From NCBI GenBank assembly GCA_964415045.1, contig CAYPZL010000101.1, positions 1 to 20,358 of the forward strand: a stretch of DNA of 20,358 bases, given 5' to 3'. Shown here one piece after another: positions 13,853-20,358 of the stretch; position 1 is the stretch's first letter; each line of letters opens with the position of its first letter. Source of the DNA: CAYPZL01 sp964415045 (GTDB taxonomy: Bacteria; Planctomycetota; Phycisphaerae; Sedimentisphaerales; Anaerobacaceae). Made by a program: the position numbers and the translations under genes. Under the pieces are notes generated by a model, which made no database searches, was not told the DNA's origin, and saw only the letters and a program-made list of their open reading frames with translations.

Positions 13853-15649
13853 ATGAGCAAGATTGACGAACATTCGGTGGGTCTGGTGGAGACCCGGACG
13901 ATTCGGCTGATCGACGAAGACCGGCCGCTGCGGTTGGAGTCCGGCAAGACGCTGGGCCCCATTGACGTGGCCTACGAGACCTACGGGCAGCTCAACGAGG
14001 CCCGGGACAACGCGATCCTCATTTGCCACGCCCTCAGCGGCAACGCTCACGCGGCCGGCTATAATAGCCCCGACGACAAGAAGCCGGGCTGGTGGGACGG
14101 CATGGTCGGCCCGGGCAAGGGGATCGACACCGACAGGTATTTCGTCATCTGCTCGAACTTTCTCGGCGGCTGTGCGGGCACCACGGGACCGTCGTCGGTC
14201 AATCCCAAAACGGGCAAGCCCTACGGCCTGGATTTCCCCATCATCACCATCGCCGACATGGTCGAGGTCCAGAAACGGCTCCTCGAGGCACTGGGCGTCG
14301 ACCACCTGCTGGCGGTCATCGGCGGGTCCATCGGCGGGATGCAGGTGCTCCAGTGGGCCATTTCCTATCCGGAGATGATCGACGCGGCCCTTCCCATCGC
14401 CACGACCGCCCATCTCGGCGCCCAATCCGTCGCCTTCGACGCCGTCGGCCGAAACGCCATCCTCGCCGACGCTGATTTTGCCGGCGGGCAGTACCACGAC
14501 AGGGGCCAGCCCGGCCGGGGCCTGGGCATCGCCCGCATGATCGGGCATATCACCTACCTCTCGGAAGAAGGGATGAGGCGGAAGTTCGGGCGGGCGCTGC
14601 GGACCGCCGACAATTACAGCTACGATTTCAACTCCGAATTCGCCGTCGAGACCTACCTCGACCACCAGGGCCAGACCTTCGTCGAACGTTTCGACGCCAA
14701 CAGCTACCTGTACATCACCAAGGCCTCGGATTACTTCGACCTGGAAAAGGACTTCGGCTCGCTGACGCAGGCCTTCGCCGGCGTCAAAAGCCGGTTCCTC
14801 GTCGTCAGCTTCAGCAGCGACTGGCTCTTCACGCCCGCCCAGTCGGAGGCGATGGTGGACGCCCTGATCGCCAACGGCAAGGACGTCAGCTACGTGGACA
14901 TCGCCTCCAGCTACGGACACGACGCCTTTCTGCTCGAAAACGACACGCTCGGCTCGTTCATCCGGTGTTTTCTGGCCGCCACGCACGGCGATCCCGGGGC
15001 CGGGGACAGCTGTTGCCGGCGCGAGGTCCCCGCCTTGAGCCGATACGAGCAGGCCCACCGGGCCCGTGTGGACTACGAGCTCATCGAGTCGCTCATCGAG
15101 CCCGACAGCTCCGTGCTGGACGTCGGCTGCGGCGACGGCGAGCTGCTGGCCCGCCTGCGACGGGACAAGCGCATTGACGGAAGGGGCGTCGAGCTCAAGC
15201 AGGACCTGGTCCTCGGCTGCGTCTGCCGGAGCCTGTCGATCATTCAGCGCGATATCGAACGCGGGCTCGCCAGTTGCGCCGACAAGAGCTTCGATTACGT
15301 CATCCTCTCCCAGACCGTCCAGACGATCGAGGACCCCGAGAAGGTCTTCCGCGAGCTGCTGCGCATCGGGCGCCGGGTGATCGTCAGCTTTCCCAACTTC
15401 GCCTATTGGCGCTGCCGGCTCCAGCTCCTGCTCAAGGGCAAGGCTCCCGTCACGTCGCAGTTGCCCTTCCGCTGGTACCATTCGCCCAACATTCACTGCC
15501 TCTCGCTGAAGGATTTCGACGCCTTCTGCCGCAGGCTCGGCGTCACCGTGGAACGACGCATCCCGCTGGCCAAGACCCGACGCAGCCCCTTACGTTTCGG
15601 ACCCAACCTCTTTGCCGAACAGGCCATTTACGTGGCCAGAAAGGATTAG
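13853..15649 (+). CDS. metXW: Homoserine O-acyltransferase MetX fused to MetW methyltransferase-like domain
   Basis: One continuous 598-residue frame joins two methionine-pathway proteins usually encoded separately. Residues 1-375 are MetX, an alpha/beta-hydrolase that acylates homoserine (acetyl-CoA is usual). GGSIGG (157-162) holds nucleophile Ser159, with Asp323 in SSDWLF and His356 in YGHDAFL completing the triad. Residues about 395-598 are MetW, with SAM-binding-type motif VLDVGCGDGE (421-430), DYVILSQTVQ (481-490) and a typical NLFAEQAIYV end. A short Cys-containing linker (about 376-394) joins them. MetW supports MetX activity in bacteria where both are known, so fusion keeps them together. 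The ATG at 13853 gives the normal MetX N-terminus; the frame stays open upstream but is not protein-like. Acetyl versus succinyl donor is not settled by sequence alone. Confidence 0.9.
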   Translation: MSKIDEHSVGLVETRTIRLIDEDRPLRLESGKTLGPIDVAYETYGQLNEARDNAILICHALSGNAHAAGYNSPDDKKPGWWDGMVGPGKGIDTDRYFVICSNFLGGCAGTTGPSSVNPKTGKPYGLDFPIITIADMVEVQKRLLEALGVDHLLAVIGGSIGGMQVLQWAISYPEMIDAALPIATTAHLGAQSVAFDAVGRNAILADADFAGGQYHDRGQPGRGLGIARMIGHITYLSEEGMRRKFGRALRTADNYSYDFNSEFAVETYLDHQGQTFVERFDANSYLYITKASDYFDLEKDFGSLTQAFAGVKSRFLVVSFSSDWLFTPAQSEAMVDALIANGKDVSYVDIASSYGHDAFLLENDTLGSFIRCFLAATHGDPGAGDSCCRREVPALSRYEQAHRARVDYELIESLIEPDSSVLDVGCGDGELLARLRRDKRIDGRGVELKQDLVLGCVCRSLSIIQRDIERGLASCADKSFDYVILSQTVQTIEDPEKVFRELLRIGRRVIVSFPNFAYWRCRLQLLLKGKAPVTSQLPFRWYHSPNIHCLSLKDFDAFCRRLGVTVERRIPLAKTRRSPLRFGPNLFAEQAIYVARKD

Positions 15650-15675
15650 CAGCATGCTTTGCGGAGACATCACCC

Positions 15676-16080
15676 ATGGCCAAACTTGAACGCGTCGGGA
15701 TCTCGCTGGACAAGAATCTGCTGGCCGACTTTGACAAGCTCATCGCCGGCCGGGGCTATCAGAGCCGCTCCGAGGCGATCCGCGACCTGGTCCGCCAGCA
15801 ACTGAGCCAGGAGAAGCTCGCCCACCCCATGGCCGAGGCGGTCGCGGCCGTTTTCATCGTCTACGACCACCATTCTGCCAAATTGACCGAGAAGCTCATC
15901 GACCTGCAGCATTCGCACCTGCTGCACGCGATTTCCTCGCTGCACGTGCACCTGGACCGGCACGACTGCCTCGAGATCATCGTCCTTCGCGGACGCGTCA
16001 GCGAAATCAACAAGGTCGGCCAGAATATCCTCAGTATGAAGGGCGTCAAGCTCGGACGCGTCAACCTCGTCGCCACGTAG
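15676..16080 (+). CDS. nikR: Nickel-responsive regulator NikR
   Basis: The 134-residue protein is a NikR-type repressor: an N-terminal ribbon-helix-helix DNA-binding domain (ERVGISLDKNLLADFDKLI, then YQSRSEAIRDLVRQQL) and a C-terminal ACT-like nickel-sensing domain. The high-affinity nickel ligands of the E. coli protein (His76, His87, His89, Cys95) correspond in spacing to His79, His90, His92 and Cys98 here. Length matches the family (about 130-150). ATG 15676 follows GGAG. It lies 26 bases after metX-metW on the same strand and may be co-transcribed. NikR normally represses nickel uptake genes, but none is in this window. Confidence 0.93.
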   Translation: MAKLERVGISLDKNLLADFDKLIAGRGYQSRSEAIRDLVRQQLSQEKLAHPMAEAVAAVFIVYDHHSAKLTEKLIDLQHSHLLHAISSLHVHLDRHDCLEIIVLRGRVSEINKVGQNILSMKGVKLGRVNLVAT

Positions 16081-16113
16081 CCCATTTTCTCACGACCGCA
16101 CCCAGAGAAATAC

Positions 16114-16143
16114 TTGACAACCCGCCCCCTCGTGAGGTCTAAT
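16114..16143 (+). promoter_or_regulatory. Probable tRNA-Val promoter
   Basis: TTGACA (16114-16119) is followed at 18 bases by TCTAAT (16138-16143), just upstream of the tRNA. The overlapping TAATAC at 16140 is a better -10 box but lies 20 bases from the -35. The close distance to the tRNA start fits a short leader. Confidence 0.5.
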
Positions 16144-16152
16144 ACAGCTTTC

Positions 16153-16226
16153 GGGCGATTAGCTCAGTTGGCTAGAGCGCACGGATCACACCCGTGAGGC
16201 CACAGGTTCGAGTCCTGTATCGCCCA
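16153..16226 (+). tRNA. tRNA-Val (anticodon CAC)
   Basis: The 74-base sequence folds as a complete cloverleaf. The acceptor stem is GGGCGAT with ATCGCCC and discriminator A. The D arm is GCTC...GAGC, the anticodon stem is CACGG/CCGTG with loop ATCACAC (anticodon CAC, reading GTG), and the T arm is ACAGG-TTCGAGT-CCTGT. CCA is not encoded. The loop starts with A at position 32, which is a little unusual. Gene content changes to accessory type immediately downstream. Confidence 0.95.
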
Positions 16227-16294
16227 TTTTCATAAACCCTTACAAAAGCGAGTTTTACAGCCATCATATTGGCCTACCTGCGTTAATTCACGAT

Positions 16295-16669
16295 TTAATC
16301 GCATTTTTCTTTGTGCCGTTTTTGTGCAGTTTCGAGCTTTCTGGGGCGTCCTCTGCTTCGCTTTTGGTCCCCGTTCGCTGCCAGCAAATCTAGTTCAGCT
16401 TTGTCGAATGCAAACCGTCCTGCGATCTTCTTGGGGTGCAGAGCCCCTTTCTTTATCAATCGGTATATCGCCTTGTCCGGCCTAGCCAATCCCAATCTGT
16501 CGAGCCCCAGATAGACGATTGCTTCACCCATCCAATAGATCGGCGCTCGCTCGAGTCTGGGATCCGTTTCCAGGTCTGTTGCCAAACGCGCAGATCGTGC
16601 GTCCCGCCCGCTCGCGTCTGGCGATTCGCACGTGGCCTCCAAACAGATTGTCTGGTTCTGGGATTCCAT
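16295..16669 (-). CDS. Helix-turn-helix protein with C-terminal AT-hook
   Basis: The frame codes 124 residues. Residues about 44-100 (PIYWMGEAIVYLGLDRLGLARPDKAIYRLIKKGALHPKKIAGRF... in outline) resemble the excisionase/MerR-type winged helix-turn-helix that reads 'x-x-IYRLIKKGALHPKKI'. Residues 106-111 (RGRPRK) form an AT-hook-like minor-groove motif. Excisionase-type proteins are common in integrative elements, and this gene points toward the tRNA whose 3' end lies 69 bases away. The true start is uncertain: no ribosome site precedes the ATG at 16669, and the first 40 residues look unconserved, so a later start near residue 47 is possible. No integrase was found nearby. Confidence 0.55.
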   Translation of the reverse strand: MESQNQTICLEATCESPDASGRDARSARLATDLETDPRLERAPIYWMGEAIVYLGLDRLGLARPDKAIYRLIKKGALHPKKIAGRFAFDKAELDLLAANGDQKRSRGRPRKLETAQKRHKEKCD

Positions 16670-17108
16670 AGGTCCAAGCTATCATTGATCCAAGCAGTAG
16701 AACCTGCTTGTAGATGACGAGACGTAGCTCTTTCCGCGTTGTCGGTGTCGTACTTAGGAGAGGGATTATGAGGGACAACTCTTACGGACAAACGCGAAGC
16801 GTCATTCCTCCTTGCCATAGGCTGATACGCAATTACTGCCGATTTCACCCTCGTTCAGGCGAGCTGCAGGCCTGCAATGCGAACCGGGGTCGGAACTTTG
16901 TGATAGGCTCCGCCTCACGGCCTCGCGACGCTTTGGCTTGACCGTTGTGGCATGTGTGAGACTTCGGGCATAAAGGCCATAATGACCTGACGTCGTCGGC
17001 ACCTTCCTACGGTTCAACCTGGGCAGTCCCATTACACGCTTCCTGCCAACTAGCGGCGGGGATCTAGACGCTGATTGCTGCACGCTATCGGTCCTATCCC
17101 GCTTCTCC
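16670..17108. other. Region without a convincing gene; possible decayed transposase tail
   Basis: No well-supported gene lies here. A minus-strand frame (17161 to 16802) overlaps the end of the zinc-ribbon gene and contains GHYGLYARSLTHATTVKPK, which faintly recalls the C-terminal part of IS91/Y2-type transposases. It lacks a ribosome site and any catalytic region. Other frames look random. The stretch is best read as decayed DNA. Confidence 0.3.
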
Positions 17109-17816
17109 TCACTCTCCTCCTTCTCCGGGGCATCCGAATGATTGCCTCTCTTGCCAATCATACCAGCACTCTCTTGGTTCTTCTTCTGTCCCCTCGGGCC
17201 AGTGCCGGTACTTGTCGCACTCTCGGCAGTCTTCTTCAGTCATGAGTTCATGGCACTCGGGGCAAATCTGGCTGCCGCTGACGATCCGGATTCCGGTGCG
17301 ACCCCTGGGCCAGAACCGTCCGGCGCGGGATCGCATACCCAGGTGGGCCCGGCGGCCGGTCGCTCTGCCACGGCCCAAAGGGGAACGCGGGCGGCTGGGA
17401 CCACGCGGCGCGCCACGGCCATCCGGCGCACGTTCTACCCAGCCGTCTTCGTTCGCCGTGCGCGGGTCTTCGAGCACGCTGGGGTCCTCCCCTGAACCCA
17501 GAAGCGCATCGATAGGTTCCTCAAAGAGCCCAGCGTCAAAGGCGGATAAGTCCGCGGCATCCAGGGGCATCTCAACCTCATCCGGTACCGGACCCGATCC
17601 CGGAACGATATCCGGCATACCTTCAATACTGGCCTCGACTTGGTCGAGCTGAAACGCCAGGTCGTCCATCTCTGGATGAGGACCGTGTAGGAGGGGATCC
17701 GTAAGACCAGACGGGTCCTCAATACTGCGTTCGATGGCATCAAGAAGTGGGTCGTCCAGGGGGTCAGACCCGTCAGGAACTCCGGGACTTTCGTGAGGAT
17801 TCAAGGGATTTGCCAT
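17109..17816 (-). CDS. Acidic protein with C-terminal zinc ribbon
   Basis: The 235-residue product is unrecognised and has three zones. Residues 1-125 are strongly acidic with repeated Asp-Pro and Leu (DDPLLDAIERS, LEDPRTANED), probably extended. Residues 130-178 are basic and Arg/Gly/Pro-rich, which could bind nucleic acid. Residues 185-200 form a zinc ribbon (Cys185-x2-Cys188, Cys197-x2-Cys200), followed by further cysteines at 217 and 229. The ATG at 17816 has a strong ribosome site (AGGAGGT). It starts 40 bases after the HerA-like ATPase stop, on the same strand, so it is probably the last gene of a four-gene operon. The charge pattern suggests an adaptor or DNA/RNA-associated factor for the ATPase; that is inference. 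Confidence 0.7.
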   Translation of the reverse strand: MANPLNPHESPGVPDGSDPLDDPLLDAIERSIEDPSGLTDPLLHGPHPEMDDLAFQLDQVEASIEGMPDIVPGSGPVPDEVEMPLDAADLSAFDAGLFEEPIDALLGSGEDPSVLEDPRTANEDGWVERAPDGRGAPRGPSRPRSPLGRGRATGRRAHLGMRSRAGRFWPRGRTGIRIVSGSQICPECHELMTEEDCRECDKYRHWPEGTEEEPRECWYDWQERQSFGCPGEGGE

Positions 17817-17856
17817 GTCACGTACCTCCTGATTCTGTTTGGCAATAGGGTCGGTG

Positions 17857-19887
17857 CTACTGCACCACGCGCTTCCAGTCGAAGTCTTCCGCTAGGCACT
17901 CGGTCGCGTCCAAGACTACGACGCAGTCCTGAAAGTCAGTTATGCCTTCGAATCTCTCGACCAGTACCCGGTGCAGAGACTTCTTCGTTCGCTTGTCGGG
18001 CGTGACGGCTACGACCCGGTCGATCCCGGAGGTGCCGACCTCCGCCAGGATGTTCTCGGCATCGTACTTCAGGTTGGTGCAGCAGATCTCGACAATGGTC
18101 CGCTGACCTGCCGGTCCCAGTACGAGAAGGTCCGGCTGGAGGCCCTGATCGCGGGCCACTGTGCTGTTGCGCTGCAACCGCCATCGCTGACAGGCAACGC
18201 CGATCCGCTTCTCCACCTCGCACAGCAGATATTCGTGGACAATGCCGGACTTGAACTTCTTGACCCGGATCTTGCGCTGCGACGCCCAGAGCAGACCCTT
18301 GTCGGTAGGCCGAAAGAATTTGCTCTTTCCGCCGAGGGTCTGCTCGACCTGACGGATCAGACCTCTGGCGTCGAGTTCGGCGCGGGCCCGAAATTCCCGG
18401 GCCCGGTCCATCCGCAGGATTTCACAGCGCTGTTCGATCAACTCGGCCGGCGCCTCGCAGATCCGCACCATTACCCGTAACGGGTCTCCGGCCAGATCGC
18501 TGGGAGTCAGGAGGGTAGTAGACACGCTCTCGCGGCCCGGCTCCACACCGGTGGTCCACCGACAGTCCCGCAGCATCTCCTCGGACCGTTGGTGCAACTC
18601 TGATTCATCGGGCTTAGATGGGTACTCCATCTCGGGGATCTCGACGGCAAAAGGCTCCGAATGCAGGGCGTAGTGTACCACGGCGCGGCGCAACGGCAGC
18701 TGGGCAATGTCTTTAACCTGCCAACGGTCCAACCCCATGGAGCTCTGCATCGACCGGATGCACCGGTCGTTGGGCAGCCGCATCACGGTCCGGCACGCGA
18801 GATTCGCCAGGATCGCCGGCGGCAGCTCACTGGGAACCTGGTCGCACAAGATCAGGGCGATGCCCCGCTTCCGCGCGGTTCGGAACACCCGGGACAGTAG
18901 ACCCTCGCCGATATCCTGGCGGGACTGATCGCTGGCAAGCATGTGCGGCTCTTCGAGGATCACCATGTGAGGCCTATTAGCCGATGTTCCTTCCCGGAAG
19001 CGCATCAGCCACAACAGCAAGAATCCGACCAGCGTCTGCAAGGGCATTCCCACCAACTCGTGCAGCCGGAAGATGACGGACCGATGCGTGAGTTTCTGGA
19101 GTTGATCACTGGCACTGACAGCGGCGGTCTGCGCGAAGATGTCACTAAGCGTAACGAGACGGTTCACCAGACTCTCGGCGTACCCAGCACTGCGTGACTT
19201 GGGGCCGAAACGAATCCCTTTGAAGTACTCGGTGGCCTGTAGCAGCGACGGCCAGTGAGAGCCACCGGCCATGACCCCGTGGTGCTCCAAAAGCCGGGCG
19301 CCGCCTACGCGGAAGAGGTTTAGACTCCCGTCCCGCAGGTATGTCTCGCCCCGCAAAAGCAGGATTAGCTCATCGAGCCAGCCGATCGCGCTGATCCAAT
19401 CTCCGGGCGGCTGAAAGAAGTTGAATCGCAGGTGCGCCGGCTCCAGGACGGCCAGTCGCCCGGAAGGCGCTGACGGTAGCAATCGCACGTACTCGTCCTC
19501 CAGATCAAAAATCCAGACCGGCCAGTCGGCTTCAACGGCTTGCCGGGCCAAATACATGGCCAAGGAGGTCTTGCCCACACCGGTGGTGCCAAAAATGCCT
19601 GTATGCTGCATGGTAACAGTCTCCGGTAGCCGAAGATCAACGTCGGCGACCTCGCCCCGCAGCGCTCGTCCGACGTGCAACGTGCCGGCGGGCAGTTCGC
19701 GTACCGGCATGAACGTCGGCGGGTTGTCCGGGTTGAAGCCCAGTTTGCGACAGCGGCGCTTCAAGAGGGTGCGGACGGTGCCTCGCATCCTGGAGTCCCG
19801 GAGATAGATGCAGACCAGGCGCTGGACCGCCGGGTCGTCGCGTCCCAAGAAGCGCACCATGATCTCAATGTCGTATGGTAGGTCCAT
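17857..19887 (-). CDS. HerA-like ATPase with C-terminal winged-helix and PD-(D/E)XK-like domain
   Basis: The 676-residue protein has a HerA/FtsK-superfamily motor: Walker A GTTGVGKTS (100-108), IFDLEDEY (126-133), Walker B VILEE (309-313) and the HerA-type segment RKRGIALILCDQVPSELPPAI (339-359, in parts) before a strand ending TVMRL. Such hexamers pump DNA or act as coupling proteins in conjugation. Residues about 480-545 look like a winged helix (AELDARGLIRQVEQ, FFRPTDKGLLWA). Residues 545-676 have a restriction-endonuclease-fold outline similar to replication-relaxation proteins: HEYLLCEVEK, PD at 585-586 and IVEICC (598-603), with Cys where the catalytic Lys usually stands. The start at 19887 follows AGAAGGA; longer versions to 19965 exist. 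It overlaps the membrane gene by 23 bases. Cellular role unknown; conjugation or defence are alternatives. Confidence 0.85.
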   Translation of the reverse strand: MDLPYDIEIMVRFLGRDDPAVQRLVCIYLRDSRMRGTVRTLLKRRCRKLGFNPDNPPTFMPVRELPAGTLHVGRALRGEVADVDLRLPETVTMQHTGIFGTTGVGKTSLAMYLARQAVEADWPVWIFDLEDEYVRLLPSAPSGRLAVLEPAHLRFNFFQPPGDWISAIGWLDELILLLRGETYLRDGSLNLFRVGGARLLEHHGVMAGGSHWPSLLQATEYFKGIRFGPKSRSAGYAESLVNRLVTLSDIFAQTAAVSASDQLQKLTHRSVIFRLHELVGMPLQTLVGFLLLWLMRFREGTSANRPHMVILEEPHMLASDQSRQDIGEGLLSRVFRTARKRGIALILCDQVPSELPPAILANLACRTVMRLPNDRCIRSMQSSMGLDRWQVKDIAQLPLRRAVVHYALHSEPFAVEIPEMEYPSKPDESELHQRSEEMLRDCRWTTGVEPGRESVSTTLLTPSDLAGDPLRVMVRICEAPAELIEQRCEILRMDRAREFRARAELDARGLIRQVEQTLGGKSKFFRPTDKGLLWASQRKIRVKKFKSGIVHEYLLCEVEKRIGVACQRWRLQRNSTVARDQGLQPDLLVLGPAGQRTIVEICCTNLKYDAENILAEVGTSGIDRVVAVTPDKRTKKSLHRVLVERFEGITDFQDCVVVLDATECLAEDFDWKRVVQ

Positions 19888-20143
19888 GGTCTTTCCCATC
19901 CTTCTGAAGATGTCGCAGTACGGCTGGCCCTTCTTTGCCGCATGCGATTGCTCCCAGAGCGGCAAACAGCCAGGTCAGGTGCGGATACACCTGGCCGGTC
20001 GTGGCCATCACCCACGCCGCGGCCAGCAATCCCAGCCCGGCGCCCACTATCACGGAGATCAACAGCGCCCAGTGCCGGCCCACCCAGGGTCGCAACGGGC
20101 CGCACATCAACACGAGCAAGCCAAGTAGCAACAACAGCCTCAT
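19865..20143 (-). CDS. Small membrane protein, two or three hydrophobic segments
   Basis: The 92-residue product has hydrophobic segments at about 2-14, 25-46 and 56-68 and a short polar basic tail (LRHLQKDGKDHG). The ATG at 20143 overlaps the stop of the preceding Cys/His-rich gene (ATGA), a sign of translational coupling. An in-frame start 17 codons earlier is possible but less likely. Its end overlaps the ATPase gene. Small membrane proteins next to DNA-pump ATPases can anchor them, as in conjugation machinery; that role is inference and no family was recognised. Confidence 0.7.
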   Translation of the reverse strand: MRLLLLLGLLVLMCGPLRPWVGRHWALLISVIVGAGLGLLAAAWVMATTGQVYPHLTWLFAALGAIACGKEGPAVLRHLQKDGKDHGPTIRH

Positions 20144-20334
20144 GTCAGCCTCCAGAATGAGCGCCAGTAATGGATCCACACGTGCCGGCGACAATAGGTC
20201 TTTTCCGCGAACGTGCGGCTATGCCTGGAACAGACGGCGGCCCCACAATGGACGCACAGTCGCAGGCAGCCTTCGGTGGAGCAGAGCACTTCACCGCCAA
20301 TCTCCCAGCGCGGCCTCGCTGCGCTCGGCCGCAA
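20140..20334 (-). CDS. Cys/His-rich small protein, 5' end overlaps dispersed repeat
   Basis: The frame from a TTG at 20334 codes 64 residues. It contains Cys18, Cys23, Cys27, Cys30, Cys35, His38, Cys48 and His51 (patterns CVHCGAAVCSRH and CRRH), enough for one or two zinc sites, and ends in a Trp-rich tail (WIHYWRSFWRL). Its first residues are coded by the 36-base repeat at 20304-20339, so the original 5' end may be lost or lie elsewhere. A GTG at 20289 is an alternative start. It is coupled to the membrane protein gene by an ATGA overlap, making it the first visible gene of the cassette. The window ends 24 bases further on, so upstream genes cannot be seen. Confidence 0.55.
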   Translation of the reverse strand: MRPSAARPRWEIGGEVLCSTEGCLRLCVHCGAAVCSRHSRTFAEKTYCRRHVWIHYWRSFWRLT

Positions 20335-20339
20335 CCAAA
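20304..20339 (-). repeat. 36-base dispersed repeat, copy 2
   Basis: This is an exact copy of 10885-10920 in the same orientation. It covers the apparent 5' end of the Cys/His-rich gene. The two copies are 9.4 kb apart and both abut genes that look incomplete. Confidence 0.85.
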
Positions 20340-20358
20340 GAGGGATAGAATGTAGCGT

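Noticed and set aside
13820..15496. A 558-codon minus-strand frame opposite metX-metW
   Set aside because: It mirrors the GC-rich codon pattern of the fusion gene and has no recognisable domain; the plus strand has full MetX and MetW motifs.
16802..17161. 119-codon minus-strand gene after the zinc-ribbon gene
   Set aside because: It overlaps the previous gene, lacks a ribosome site and only faintly recalls a transposase tail, so it is described as decayed DNA.

Overview
The window is GC-rich and bacterial. Gene content points to the Planctomycetota, most likely Phycisphaerae-like: a Tat-exported sugar-phosphate-isomerase-like protein, a MetX-MetW fusion, a GxxExxY gene between palindromic repeats, a ParA-type ATPase with a glycogen-binding-like tail, and many dispersed repeats. 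This assignment is inference from gene types; there is no rRNA to test it.

Layout. Bases 92-4206 hold a PaaK/CapK-like adenylate-forming enzyme, a convergent Tat-exported TIM-barrel protein, and a ParA-family ATPase joined by a proline-rich repeat linker to a CBM48/AMPK-beta-like domain. A clear promoter (4344-4371) and a 600-base leader precede three unrecognised secreted proteins (4975-7977) separated by hairpins and terminators. On the minus strand lie methylthioadenosine phosphorylase and two small coiled-coil lipoproteins (9879 down to 8120). Next come a TIGR04076 protein, a solitary antitoxin-like gene, a broken gene remnant next to a 36-base dispersed repeat, a SIR2-like protein of the kind seen in phage defence, and a GxxExxY protein between two direct copies of a roughly 170-base element with inverted ends.

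Core metabolism returns with a small zinc-ribbon membrane protein, a MetX-MetW fusion that looks leaderless, NikR and tRNA-Val(CAC). Beyond the tRNA the character changes to accessory DNA: a helix-turn-helix/AT-hook protein, a decayed stretch, then a minus-strand four-gene cassette (20334 to 17109). The cassette encodes a Cys/His-rich protein, a small membrane protein, a HerA-like ATPase with a C-terminal PD-(D/E)XK-like domain, and an acidic protein with a zinc ribbon.

The cassette is the best candidate for an undescribed system: a DNA-translocase-like motor fused to a degenerate nuclease fold, with membrane and zinc-binding partners, downstream of a tRNA. The ParA-CBM48 fusion and the repeat-flanked GxxExxY gene come next. 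MetX-MetW (homoserine acylation) and MtnP (methylthioadenosine salvage) both serve methionine metabolism but are not in one operon. No CRISPR array, complete insertion sequence, integrase or origin was found.
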